Positions 1 to 7,002 are shown, counted from the first letter of the stretch. The stretch: DNA of 10,140 nucleotides from an uncultured Arenimonas sp. (GCA_946885815.1 CAMPHE010000040.1:1-10140); one strand, 5' to 3'. Numbers and translations: made by a program. Notes: generated by a model not told the origin, from the letters alone.

Positions 1-491
1 GGCGCGCGCGCACGCTCGCCGACACGCGGGAGCTGTCGCGGCTGCTGCGCCCGCTGGTACTCGACGACCTCGGGCTCGCCGCGGCGCTGCGCTGGCTCGC
101 GCGCACCGTCGGCGAGCCGGCGGGAGTGGACGTCGCGGTCGAGATCGACGACGCCCTTCCGGCACTCGACGACGAACGCCAGACGCTGGTCTTCCGCGTC
201 GCGCAGGAAGCGCTGACGAACGTGGTGCGGCACGCGGCGACACGCACGGCGTCGATCTCGCTGGCGGCGCGCGCCGGCCATCTCGTGCTGGACGTCACCG
301 ACGAAGGCCGCGGCTTCGACGTCGCCGCCGCGACCGCGCGCGCGAGCGCCGGCGGCAGCGCCGGCCTCGGCGGGATGCGTGATCGCGTGGCGCTGCACGG
401 CGGCACGCTGCGGATCGAATCGACCGGCGCGGGCACGCGCGTGCAGGCTGCGATCCCGGTCGCCGCCCGCGACGACGGAGCGACGGCATGA
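1..491 (+). CDS. Sensor histidine kinase, NarL/HisKA_3 type (C-terminal part, 5' end outside window)
   Basis: The reading frame enters from the left edge (first whole codon at position 3) and ends in TGA at 489-491, so only about 162 C-terminal residues are visible. The stretch LSRLLRPLVLDDLGLAAAL at about 36-92 is the typical end of the HisKA_3 dimerisation domain. A HATPase_c fold follows: N-box with the key Asn in EALTNVVRHA (Asn codon 219-221), G1 box DEGRGFD (300-320) and G2 box GGSAGLGGMRDRV (351-389). The phospho-accepting His and any sensing or membrane part lie outside the window, so the signal cannot be inferred. In this family the kinase autophosphorylates and passes the phosphate to a partner regulator. 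The stop codon overlaps the next start (ATGA), which points to translational coupling with the response regulator. A GTG at 126 could look like a start, but homology clearly continues upstream of it. Confidence 0.93.
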   Translation, partial: RARTLADTRELSRLLRPLVLDDLGLAAALRWLARTVGEPAGVDVAVEIDDALPALDDERQTLVFRVAQEALTNVVRHAATRTASISLAARAGHLVLDVTDEGRGFDVAAATARASAGGSAGLGGMRDRVALHGGTLRIESTGAGTRVQAAIPVAARDDGATA

Positions 492-1144
492 CGACGCCGC
501 TGCAGCCCCTGCGCGTGGTGATCGCCGACGACCACACGCTGGTCCGCGAAAGCCTGGTCGCCGTGCTCGAAGCCGACGGCGCCTGCGCCGTCGTCGGGCA
601 GGCGTCCAACGGGCTCGACGCGCTGTCCGAAGTCGCGCGGCTGGATCCCGACGTCGCGATCATCGACATCTCGATGCCGAATCTCGGCGGCCTGGAAGTG
701 GTGCGGCGGCTGCGCACCGCGGCGCCGCGCACGCGCGTGCTGGTGCTGACGATGCACGAGGACCACGAATACCTGCTGCAGGCCGTGCGCGCCGGCGCCG
801 CCGGCTTCCTGCTGAAGGACAGCCCGACCGCGGAACTGATCGCCGCGGTCGCCGCGGTCGGTGCCGGGCGCGGCCACTTCGGGCCGCAGGCCGCCGCCGT
901 ACTCGCCGGGCAGCTGCAGTCGCCGACGCGCGACATCGACGACCCGTACCGCGACCTGACACCCCGCGAGCGCGAGGTGTTCCACCTCGTGATCGAAGGC
1001 CTGAGCACGAAGGAGGTCGCGCGCCGGCTCGACATCAGCGCGAAGACCGCCGAGAACCATCGCGCTCGGGTGCTCGCGAAACTCGAGGCGCGCAATACCG
1101 CCGACGTGATCCGCTATGCCGTGCGCCGGGGCCTTCTCACCTAG
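488..1144 (+). CDS. NarL/FixJ-family response regulator (REC + LuxR-type HTH)
   Basis: This 218-residue protein has the usual length and layout of a NarL-type DNA-binding regulator. The receiver domain covers about residues 8-125: acidic pair D14-D15, phospho-acceptor D60 in IIDISMPN, T88 in VLTMHE and K110 in FLLKD. A linker of about 30 residues leads to the LuxR-type HTH, from LTPREREV (157-164) through STKEVARRLDISAKTAENH to the end. All REC catalytic residues are present, so it should be phosphorylated by the overlapping upstream kinase and then bind DNA. A clear GGAG at 477-480 lies seven bases before the ATG, inside the kinase gene, and the four-base overlap supports a two-gene operon. 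The target genes are unknown. The downstream lipoprotein is separated by 66 bases with its own candidate promoter, so it is not obviously part of this system. Confidence 0.95.
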   Translation: MTTPLQPLRVVIADDHTLVRESLVAVLEADGACAVVGQASNGLDALSEVARLDPDVAIIDISMPNLGGLEVVRRLRTAAPRTRVLVLTMHEDHEYLLQAVRAGAAGFLLKDSPTAELIAAVAAVGAGRGHFGPQAAAVLAGQLQSPTRDIDDPYRDLTPREREVFHLVIEGLSTKEVARRLDISAKTAENHRARVLAKLEARNTADVIRYAVRRGLLT

Positions 1145-1171
1145 CGCCGGCTGCGCCTGAACCGTACGGAC

Positions 1172-1180
1172 TGGTATCCT
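1172..1180 (+). promoter_or_regulatory. Candidate extended -10 promoter of the lipoprotein gene
   Basis: TGGTATCCT matches the TGn-TATnnT form of an extended -10 element. No good -35 hexamer is seen at 16-18 bases upstream, which extended -10 promoters can tolerate. The predicted start near 1187 would leave a leader of about 24 bases carrying the Shine-Dalgarno. This is a motif reading only. Confidence 0.3.
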
Positions 1181-1210
1181 CGCCCGGTCCCTGCCCGCGA
1201 GGAATCGACG

Positions 1211-1672
1211 ATGACTTGCCTGCGTGCTTTCGTGGTGTTTTCGCTGTGCGTGCTACTCGCCGCATGCTCGAGCGGACCGCCGCGCCGGGTCTATCCGCCG
1301 CAGGCCACGGTGCAGGAACTGCGCGTGCAGGCCGACGGCCAGGTCGCGGCCACGCTGCGCATCCAGAACTTCAGCACCGTGCCGATGACGTTCACCCGGC
1401 TGCAGGCGACGCTGACGCTCGCCGGCGGCGAGGCGGCACGGATCGACATCGACCCGTCGCTCACCGTCGGCCCCGGTTCGAACGAACTGGTCCGGCACGT
1501 GTTCGCGCCGACGCCGGCGGTGAAGTCGGCGCTCGACGCCGCGTTCTCCGGCTCGCGTCCGGTGCGCTATTCGCTCGCCGGCCGCATCGCCGACAGCGAA
1601 GGCCGCGACGACGAATTCAGTTACGACAGCGCGCTCGATCCCGTGCCGGGCCTGCCCGGCGTGCTGCGCTGA
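1211..1672 (+). CDS. Small lipoprotein, LEA type 2 / WHy-like
   Basis: The 153-residue product starts with a short signal peptide and a lipobox, LLAAC, with the lipidated Cys at position 19. It is followed by SSGPPRR, so it should be processed by signal peptidase II and anchored in the membrane. Ser after the Cys (no Asp at +2) favours outer-membrane sorting by the Lol rule. The rest, about residues 28-140, is a single beta-rich domain with alternating hydrophobic residues (VQELRVQADGQVAATLRIQN, then PMTFTRLQATLTLAG). It resembles LEA14/WHy-type lipoproteins common in gammaproteobacteria. No catalytic residues are apparent and the function is unknown. AGGA at about 1200-1203 lies seven bases before the ATG and supports this start. 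The lipoprotein call is firm; the LEA/WHy family is an inference from pattern. Confidence 0.85.
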   Translation: MTCLRAFVVFSLCVLLAACSSGPPRRVYPPQATVQELRVQADGQVAATLRIQNFSTVPMTFTRLQATLTLAGGEAARIDIDPSLTVGPGSNELVRHVFAPTPAVKSALDAAFSGSRPVRYSLAGRIADSEGRDDEFSYDSALDPVPGLPGVLR

Positions 1673-1698
1673 AACCCCGACCGGAACGGATCCTCCCC

Positions 1699-3489
1699 AT
1701 GACGCGATACACCGCCCCGCTGCGCGACCTCAAGTTCGCGCTGTACGACGTGATCGGCGCCGACGCGCTGTACGCGCGCCTCGGCATCGACGTGGCGCAG
1801 CGCGAACTGCTCGACGCGGTGATGGACGAAGCGGCGAAGTTCACGCAGTCGGTGCTGGCGCCGCTCAATGCCGGTGGCGACGAGCACGGGTGCCGCTTCG
1901 ATCCGGCGACCGGCGACGTCACCACGCCACCGGGTTTCCGCGACGCGTTCGCGCAGTTCGTCGCCGGCGGCTGGACGGGCCTGACCGCGCCCGAGGCGAT
2001 GGGCGGCCAGGGGCTGCCCGAGAGTTTCGGCGCCGCGCTGAAGGAGATGCTCGACGCGGCGAACCTGAGCTGGAGCAATTACCCGCTGCTCTCGCACGGC
2101 GCGATCGAAGCGCTGAAACACCACGGCGAACAGTGGCAGAAGGACGTATTCCTGCAGGCGATCATCGACGGCCGCTGGACCGGCACGATGTGCCTGACCG
2201 AACCGCACTGCGGTTCCGACCTCGGCCTGCTCAAGACGAAAGCCGAACCGCAGGCCGACGGCAGCCACGCGGTCACCGGCACGAAGATCTTCATCACCGG
2301 CGGCGAGCACGACCTCACCGACAACATCGTGCACCTGGTGCTCGCGCGGTTGCCCGACGCGCCGCCCGGCACGAAGGGCATCTCGCTGTTCATCGTGCCG
2401 AAGATGAAGACCGGCCGGGACGGCGTCGTCGGCGAGCGCAACGCGGTGCGCTGCGGCTCGATCGAACACAAGATGGGCATCCACGGTTCGGTCACCTGCA
2501 CGATGAATTTCGACGGCGCGCAGGGTTGGCTGATCGGCCAGCCGAACAAGGGGCTCGCGGCGATGTTCACCATGATGAACACCGCGCGGCTCGCCGTCGG
2601 GCTGCAGGGGCTCGCGCTGATGGACCGCGCGTACCAGGGCGCCCTGCGCTATTCGCGCGAGCGGCGGCAGGGCCGCGCGCTTTCGGGCGCGAAAGACCCC
2701 GACAAGCCGGCCGACCTGCTGATCGTGCATCCCGACATCCGCCGGATGCTGCTCACCTGCAAGGCGCTGTCGGAAGGCAGCCGGATGCTCGCGCTGCACG
2801 CGGCGACGCTGGTCGACGTGCTGGAGCGCTCGCAGGACGCGGACGAGCGGAAACAGGCCGACGTGCTGCTCGGTTTCGTGACGCCGATCGTCAAGGCGAT
2901 GCTCACCGAGTGGGGCGTCGAGTGCACCTACCACGCGCTGCAGTGCTTCGGCGGCCACGGCTACATCCGCGAAACCGGAATGGAGCAGCTCGCGCGCGAC
3001 GCGCGCATCACCACGATCTACGAAGGCACCACGCAGATCCAGGCGCTCGACCTGCTCGGTCGCAAGACGCTGCAGCTGCAGGGCGCCGGGCTGCAGCAGT
3101 TCCTGCAGACCATCGCCGGGTTCTGCACGCGGCACGCGACCGACGAAGCGCTGGCCGAGTTCGTGCTGCCGCTCGCGGAACATGCGAAGCAATGGGGCGA
3201 CCTGACGATGGAGCTCGGGCGCAAGGCGATGGCCGACACGGAAGAGATCGGCGCGGCGTCGGTCGACTACCTGTTCTATTCCGGTTACGTCGCGCTCGCC
3301 TACTGGTGGGCCAAGGCAGTGGCCGCGGTGGACGCCGGCGACCACCCGGAATCGTTCCGTACCGCCAAGCGCGAGACGGCGCGGTTCTACTTCGCGCGCA
3401 TCCTGCCGCGGACGCAGGCGCACGTCGCGGCGATGCGCAGCGGCGCGGCGAACCTGATGCGCCTCGACGCCGGGCTGTTCGACACCTGA
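1699..3489 (+). CDS. Acyl-CoA dehydrogenase, long FadE1/FadE2-like form
   Basis: This 596-residue flavoprotein would catalyse the first step of beta-oxidation, FAD-dependent alpha,beta-dehydrogenation of an acyl-CoA, with electrons passing to ETF. The length fits the roughly 600-residue family with an extra N-terminal segment (APLRDLKFALYDV) and a C-terminal extension after about residue 460, like Pseudomonas FadE1/FadE2 or the related DmdC, rather than the 380-residue MCAD type. Visible motifs are MCLTEPHCGSDLG from residue 164 (FAD/substrate site), FGGHGYIRETGMEQLARD and IYEGTTQIQ, whose Glu442 aligns with the catalytic base of this family. Chain-length preference cannot be read from sequence. 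The ATG at 1699 is chosen because homology begins right after it and a weak GGA (1688-1690) precedes it. The same frame is open back to 379, but that part is a shadow of the three upstream genes. It starts 26 bases after the lipoprotein stop, so cotranscription is possible. Confidence 0.93.
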   Translation: MTRYTAPLRDLKFALYDVIGADALYARLGIDVAQRELLDAVMDEAAKFTQSVLAPLNAGGDEHGCRFDPATGDVTTPPGFRDAFAQFVAGGWTGLTAPEAMGGQGLPESFGAALKEMLDAANLSWSNYPLLSHGAIEALKHHGEQWQKDVFLQAIIDGRWTGTMCLTEPHCGSDLGLLKTKAEPQADGSHAVTGTKIFITGGEHDLTDNIVHLVLARLPDAPPGTKGISLFIVPKMKTGRDGVVGERNAVRCGSIEHKMGIHGSVTCTMNFDGAQGWLIGQPNKGLAAMFTMMNTARLAVGLQGLALMDRAYQGALRYSRERRQGRALSGAKDPDKPADLLIVHPDIRRMLLTCKALSEGSRMLALHAATLVDVLERSQDADERKQADVLLGFVTPIVKAMLTEWGVECTYHALQCFGGHGYIRETGMEQLARDARITTIYEGTTQIQALDLLGRKTLQLQGAGLQQFLQTIAGFCTRHATDEALAEFVLPLAEHAKQWGDLTMELGRKAMADTEEIGAASVDYLFYSGYVALAYWWAKAVAAVDAGDHPESFRTAKRETARFYFARILPRTQAHVAAMRSGAANLMRLDAGLFDT

Positions 3490-3544
3490 CCCGCCTCTGC
3501 CGGAAGTCCGCCTGACCGCCGGAACGGGCGGCCGCGCGCGGGTT

Positions 3545-3561
3545 CGCGGCATGCTGCCGCG
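3545..3561 (+). other. Hairpin covering the first possible start codon of the CPBP protease gene
   Basis: CGCGGCA and TGCCGCG form a perfect seven-base inverted repeat with a three-base spacer, TGC. The ATG at 3551 lies inside it and the next in-frame ATG (3563) sits two bases after it. A hairpin in the mRNA would hide the first start. It may be chance in GC-rich DNA. Confidence 0.4.
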
Positions 3562-4408
3562 CATGTCCCGCTCTCTGACCGGAACCGCGACCCCCGCCCT
3601 CGCCCTGTGGCTGCTCGCCGCCTGGACGGTGGGCTCGGCGCTGTGGTTCGTGTCGGCGTGGTTTCCGCTGGCGCCGCTCGTCGCGCTGCAACATGCCAGC
3701 GGCGGCTGGATCCCGGTGACGCTGCTCGCGTCCGGGGGCATCGGCCTGGTGCAGCTCGCGATCCTGTTCGGGCCGGGCCGGCGCGCGCCGGCGGAAGTCG
3801 GCTGGCACTGGCGCGACCTGCCGGCGGGGCTCGGGGCCGGGCTCGTGCTCTGGGGACTGATGCAGGCGCCGTCGCTCGGCGCATGGCTCGCCGGCACGGC
3901 GCCGCTGGCGGTGCATCCGGCGTGGGCCGCGGGAATCGGGATCGCGCTGGGACCGCTGCTTGCGCAGCTGGTCGGCACGGCATTGATGGAGGAGACCGTG
4001 TTCCGCGGGTTCCTGTGGCGGGAGCTGGCGCGGCGCTTCGGCGGCGGGCGGCGCGGCGCGTGGGCCGGCGCGCTGGCGTCACAGGCGCTGTTCGCGCTGC
4101 TGCACGTGCCGATCCGGCTCTCGCAGGGCGCGTCGGGCGTGGAGCTGGCGACGATGGTGGCCGGGCTGTTCGTGGTCGGGCTGGTATTCGTCGCGGTGTA
4201 CGCGACCACGGGCAATCTGTTCGTCGCGGTGGCGGTGCATGCCCTGGGCAACGCGCCGACGCTGGCATTCGAGTCGCCCGGCGCGCCGACGATGTGGCTG
4301 CTCGGCGGCACGCTCGCGCTGATCGGCCTCGCCGTCTGGACGCGCCGGCACCGGCCGGCCACGCCGACGCCGGACACGCCGCTCGTCGCATCGCGCGCAC
4401 ATCCCTGA
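3551..4408 (+). CDS. CPBP-family (CAAX/Abi-type) intramembrane metalloprotease
   Basis: The 285-residue hydrophobic protein has several membrane segments, including about 16-38, 56-74, 92-112, 126-146, 200-217 and 310-330 in nucleotide-order terms near the C-terminal LLGGTLALIGLAVW. It carries all three CPBP motifs: EETVFRG with E147, E148 and R152; FALLH with F181 and H185; and HALGN with H230 and N234. Glu and His residues at these positions coordinate the metal in the Rce1-like fold. Bacterial members have varied or unknown substrates, including bacteriocin self-immunity and membrane protein processing; nothing here points to one. Two starts are possible, ATG 3551 and ATG 3563; neither has a Shine-Dalgarno and the first lies in a hairpin, so the protein may begin at MSRSL. 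It stands 61 bases after the dehydrogenase and 54 before the AsmA gene, with no functional link evident. Confidence 0.88.
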   Translation: MLPRMSRSLTGTATPALALWLLAAWTVGSALWFVSAWFPLAPLVALQHASGGWIPVTLLASGGIGLVQLAILFGPGRRAPAEVGWHWRDLPAGLGAGLVLWGLMQAPSLGAWLAGTAPLAVHPAWAAGIGIALGPLLAQLVGTALMEETVFRGFLWRELARRFGGGRRGAWAGALASQALFALLHVPIRLSQGASGVELATMVAGLFVVGLVFVAVYATTGNLFVAVAVHALGNAPTLAFESPGAPTMWLLGGTLALIGLAVWTRRHRPATPTPDTPLVASRAHP

Positions 4409-4422
4409 ATCCCGGCGCCGGC

Positions 4423-4437
4423 GTTCGCGGCGCGAAC
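4423..4437. repeat. Short perfect inverted repeat upstream of the AsmA gene
   Basis: GTTCGC, spacer GGC, GCGAAC: a perfect six-base inverted repeat in the 54-base gap between the CPBP protease stop and the AsmA start, ending 25 bases before the ATG. No T-tract follows, so it does not look like an intrinsic terminator. It could be a small operator or chance. Confidence 0.35.
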
Positions 4438-4462
4438 ACCTGCGCCCTTCGATCCTGCGGCG

Positions 4463-6487
4463 ATGGAAACCGCCGCCCCGCCTGCTCCGGAATCGCATCG
4501 CGATCGTTTCGTGCAGGCGCGCGAGCGGTTCGACCGGCAATGGCGGGGGGCACCGACGTGGCAGAAGGTGCTCGCGATCGTGTTGCTCGCGATCGTGGTG
4601 CTGATCGCCGTCTGGGACTGGAACTGGTTCAAGGGGCCGATCGAACGGCGCGTGGAAGCCGCGACGGGTCGCGAGTTCGCGATCGAAGGCGACCTGGACG
4701 TCGACCTGCACTGGACGCGCCCGGTCGTGATCGCGAACGACGTGATGCTCGGCAACGCGGCCTGGTCGGAAACCGACGATGAGATGTTCCGCGTCGACCA
4801 GGCGCGTATCACGTGGGCGTTCTGGCATGCGTTCCGCGGCGAGTGGCGACTGCCGCGCGTCGAGCTCGACCGTCCGAACCTGCTGTTCGAACGCGACGCC
4901 GAAGCGCGTGCGAACTGGCGTTTCGACGACGAACCGGGCGACGAGCCCGACTATCCGGAGATCGGGCAGCTGCTGGTCGACGGCGGCCGGTTCAGGCTGC
5001 TCGAGCCGATCCACAGGACCGACATCCTCGTGTTCGTGCAGAGCGGCGAACCCGAGGCCGACGACGCGCTGGCGCCGCTGTTGCTGACGGGCGACGGGCG
5101 CTACCGCGACGGCGAATTCGAGCTCGAGGGACGGGTCGATTCGCCGGTCGAGTTCATCGACCAGGACGAGGCATGGCGCGTGGACCTGCGCGCGCGCGCC
5201 GGCGCGACGAAGGCGCATGCGCACGGCGGGCTCGCTCTGCCGCTGGACCTGGCCGACTTTTCGATCGGCTTCGAACTGGCCGGCGCCGACATGTCGCATC
5301 TGTACGACCTGTTCGGGCTGGCGATCCCGAAAACCCCGCCGTACAAGCTGGAAGGCACGCTCGCGCGCGACGGCGCGCTCTGGCACTACCGCGAATTCAA
5401 CGGCGTCGTCGGCGACTCGGACCTCGCGGGCGACGCGAGCATCGACCCCAGCGGCGCCCGGATGAAACTGACGGCCGACCTGGTGTCGCAGCGGCTGGAC
5501 TTCGACGACCTGTCGGGGTTCATCGGCGGCACGCCGCGCGCCGGCGAAGGCGCGAGCGCGGCGCCGGCCGTGCCGTCCGATCCCGACCGGGTGTTCCCGA
5601 CCCACGAATACGACGTCGGCAAACTGCGGTCGATGGATGCGGACGTCGAGCTGCGCGCGGCACGCGTGAACTCGCCGAAGATTCCGCTGGAAGCGATGGT
5701 CGCGCATCTCGTGCTCGTCGACGGCGACCTGAGGCTGGACCCGCTCGACTTCCGCATGGCCAGCGGCGAAATCGCGAGCGTGGTGCATCTCGACGCGCGA
5801 CAGACGCCGATCGCCGCGGAAGTGGACGTGACCGCGCGCGGGCTGGACCTCGGCCAGCTGACGCCCGACAGCGCGCCGCCGAGCGCCGGCCGCATCGGTG
5901 GCCGGGTCCGGCTGGCCGGCACGGGCAACTCGGTCGCGAAACTCGTCGCCACCGCGAACGGCGAAGCGCAGCTCGGCATGGGCCGCGGCAAGATCAGCAA
6001 CCTGCTGCTGGAACTGGCCGGCATCGATATCTACGAGGCGCTGAAATTCATGATCGGCAAGGACCGGATCATTCCGATCCGCTGCGCCTACGCCGACATG
6101 GCGATCCAGCAGGGCGTCGCCCAGTCGCGGCAGATGGCTTTCGACACCACCGACACCGTGCTGTTCGTCGAGGGCCAGGTGCACCTCGGCGACGAACGCT
6201 ACGACCTGCGGCTCAAGCCGCGGCCGAAGGACCCGAGCCCGATCAGCCTGCGCTCGCCGCTGCGGCTGACCGGCACGCTGAAGCACCCGAAAGTGCGGCC
6301 GGAAGCGGGGCCGCTGGTGGCGCGTGGCCTGATCGCCGCGGCGCTGTATTCGATCGCACCGCCCGCCGCGCTGCTGGCGCTGATCGAGACCGGCCCGGGC
6401 GAGGACACGGGCTGTGGCGGCGAGAATCCGAAGCTGCGGGCGTTGACGCCGGCCGTGGAAAACGCCGGGCCGCCGACCGACGATTGA
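4463..6487 (+). CDS. AsmA family protein
   Basis: The 674-residue protein has a basic cytoplasmic N-terminus, one membrane anchor at about residues 36-51 (VLAIVLLAIVVLIAVW), and then a large periplasmic part. WFKGPIERRVEAATGREF followed by a GDLDVDL stretch is the standard opening of the AsmA N-terminal domain. Repeated beta-strand modules follow, and the C-terminal AsmA module spans about 470-625 (RIGGRVRLAGTGNS, ISNLLLELAGIDIYEALKFM, YDLRLKPRPKDPSPI, LTGTLKHPKVRPEAGP). AsmA-like proteins (AsmA, TamB, YhdP) are bridge-like proteins tied to phospholipid transport to, and integrity of, the outer membrane. Which paralogue this is cannot be set. The tail after about 625 is short and poorly conserved, with a CGG. 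No strong Shine-Dalgarno precedes the ATG; GATCCT at 4451-4456 could be a -10 for a leaderless transcript. The gene ends 18 bases before the convergent tRNA-Pro. Confidence 0.9.
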   Translation: METAAPPAPESHRDRFVQARERFDRQWRGAPTWQKVLAIVLLAIVVLIAVWDWNWFKGPIERRVEAATGREFAIEGDLDVDLHWTRPVVIANDVMLGNAAWSETDDEMFRVDQARITWAFWHAFRGEWRLPRVELDRPNLLFERDAEARANWRFDDEPGDEPDYPEIGQLLVDGGRFRLLEPIHRTDILVFVQSGEPEADDALAPLLLTGDGRYRDGEFELEGRVDSPVEFIDQDEAWRVDLRARAGATKAHAHGGLALPLDLADFSIGFELAGADMSHLYDLFGLAIPKTPPYKLEGTLARDGALWHYREFNGVVGDSDLAGDASIDPSGARMKLTADLVSQRLDFDDLSGFIGGTPRAGEGASAAPAVPSDPDRVFPTHEYDVGKLRSMDADVELRAARVNSPKIPLEAMVAHLVLVDGDLRLDPLDFRMASGEIASVVHLDARQTPIAAEVDVTARGLDLGQLTPDSAPPSAGRIGGRVRLAGTGNSVAKLVATANGEAQLGMGRGKISNLLLELAGIDIYEALKFMIGKDRIIPIRCAYADMAIQQGVAQSRQMAFDTTDTVLFVEGQVHLGDERYDLRLKPRPKDPSPISLRSPLRLTGTLKHPKVRPEAGPLVARGLIAAALYSIAPPAALLALIETGPGEDTGCGGENPKLRALTPAVENAGPPTDD

Positions 6488-6505
6488 AGAAAAGTATTGT
6501 TTTGA

Positions 6506-6582
6506 TGGTCGGGACGGCGGGATTCGAACCCACGACCCTCTGCCCCCCAGGCAGATGCGCTACCAGGCTGCGCTACGCCCCG
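6506..6582 (-). tRNA. tRNA-Pro (anticodon GGG)
   Basis: On the minus strand the 77-base gene folds into a complete cloverleaf. The acceptor stem CGGGGCG pairs with CGTCCCG (one G-T wobble). The D-stem is GCGC/GCGC with loop AGCCTGGTA. The anticodon stem TCTGC/GCAGA encloses CTGGGGG, giving anticodon GGG. The T-arm is GTGGG-TTCGAAT-CCCGC and CCA is encoded (tgg at 6506-6508 on the plus strand). C1-G72 is typical of bacterial proline tRNA and the sequence resembles E. coli proL. It reads CCC and CCU proline codons. It lies 63 bases downstream of merR on the same strand, an order also known in Pseudomonas. It may be cotranscribed with merR, but a candidate promoter is also present. Its 3' end is intact, with no integrase gene or duplicated tRNA end beside it. 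Confidence 0.97.
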
Positions 6583-6593
6583 ACGAAGGCGAA

Positions 6594-6622
6594 ATGATAC
6601 CCCAACCGGGTCGCGGCTGAAG
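6594..6622 (-). promoter_or_regulatory. Candidate promoter of tRNA-Pro
   Basis: On the minus strand TATCAT (6599-6594) matches five of six -10 consensus bases and would start transcription near 6587, about five bases before the tRNA. The bases after it (TTCGCC) are GC-rich, as in growth-controlled stable RNA promoters. The -35 position (CTTCAG at 17-base spacing) is poor and falls inside the REP-like hairpin. Confidence 0.4.
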
Positions 6623-6635
6623 CCGCTCCTGCAGG
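6606..6635 (-). repeat. REP-like element, copy 1 (merR-tRNA-Pro gap)
   Basis: This 30-base unit matches the copy at 9702-9731 at 29 of 30 positions. On the minus strand its core is GGAGCGGCTTCAGCCGCGAC, with the perfect palindrome GCGGCT-TC-AGCCGC. The one difference turns the GTAG that heads copy 2 into GCAG. Short hairpins headed by GTAG are typical of REP sequences mobilised by RAYT transposases. No RAYT gene is in the window, and no T-tract follows the hairpin, so it is not a standard terminator. Confidence 0.75.
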
Positions 6636-6645
6636 CGAGCTCCGG

Positions 6646-7002
6646 TCAACGCCGCAGAAGCTGCAGCACTTCCTCCAGCTCCATCCGCACCTGCTTGACG
6701 ATCTGCGCGGACATGCTGGTCTCGACGCGCCCCGCCTCGCCCTCGAGCCGCTGGCGGGCGCCGCTGATCGTGTAGCCCTGCTCGTACAGCAGGCCTCGGA
6801 TCTGGCGGATCATCAGCACGTCGTGGCGCTGGTAGTAGCGCCGGTTGCCGCGGCGCTTGACCGGGCTGAGCGACTCGAATTCGGTTTCCCAATAGCGCAG
6901 CACGTGCGGCTTGACGTCGCACAGCTCGCTGACCTCACCGATGGTGAAGTAGCGCTTCGCCGGGATCGGCGGGAGTTCGCGATTACTGCCCGGATCCAGC
7001 AT
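6646..7002 (-). CDS. MerR-family transcriptional regulator linked to ihfA
   Basis: This 118-residue protein has a MerR winged helix-turn-helix at about residues 18-86: [22 protein letters not shown], then [19 protein letters not shown] with the usual wing Arg residues, then [17 protein letters not shown] short helix at the C-terminus ([19 protein letters not shown]) should form the dimer coiled coil. There is no effector-binding domain and only one Cys (C28), so it is not a metal sensor of the MerR/CueR kind. Its ligand and targets are unknown. The same gene follows ihfA in Pseudomonas and xanthomonads, so the linkage is old. The ATG at 7002 lies inside ihfA (20-base overlap); purine-rich GGAGG (7010-7006) stands only three bases before it, with AGGAG further up, so translation is probably coupled to ihfA. 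Confidence 0.9.
   Translation of the reverse strand: MLDPGSNRELPPIPAKRYFTIGEVSELCDVKPHVLRYWETEFESLSPVKRRGNRRYYQRHDVLMIRQIRGLLYEQGYTISGARQRLEGEAGRVETSMSAQIVKQVRMELEEVLQLLRR

Noticed and set aside
379..1698. Long open frame ahead of the acyl-CoA dehydrogenase, making a 1036-residue product
   Set aside because: It overlaps the kinase, regulator and lipoprotein genes in another frame, is Arg/Ala-rich without domain features, and dehydrogenase homology starts at the ATG at 1699.
3516..3531. Possible terminator hairpin CCGCC/GGCGG after the acyl-CoA dehydrogenase
   Set aside because: The stem is only five bases with a six-base loop and no T-tract, which is expected often by chance at this GC content.
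3551..4408. Phage abortive-infection (Abi) or bacteriocin-immunity system
   Set aside because: CPBP proteins are often labelled Abi, but there is no toxin, bacteriocin or defence gene nearby, so a defence role is not supported.
1621..4812. Antisense open frame of 1063 codons on the minus strand
   Set aside because: Stop codons are rare in such GC-rich DNA. The translation is low-complexity and opposes well-supported genes.
4079..6286. Antisense open frame of 735 codons opposite the AsmA gene
   Set aside because: It is a mirror of the AsmA coding pattern with no recognisable domain and no ribosome binding site.
6484..6506. Possible bidirectional terminator between AsmA and tRNA-Pro
   Set aside because: The stretch is AT-rich with short T-runs on each strand, but no convincing stem lies directly before either run.
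6505..6597. Peptide-like frame VGTAGFEPTTLCPPGRC on the plus strand
   Set aside because: This is the well-known false translation of the reverse strand of a tRNA gene; the tRNA-Pro explains it.
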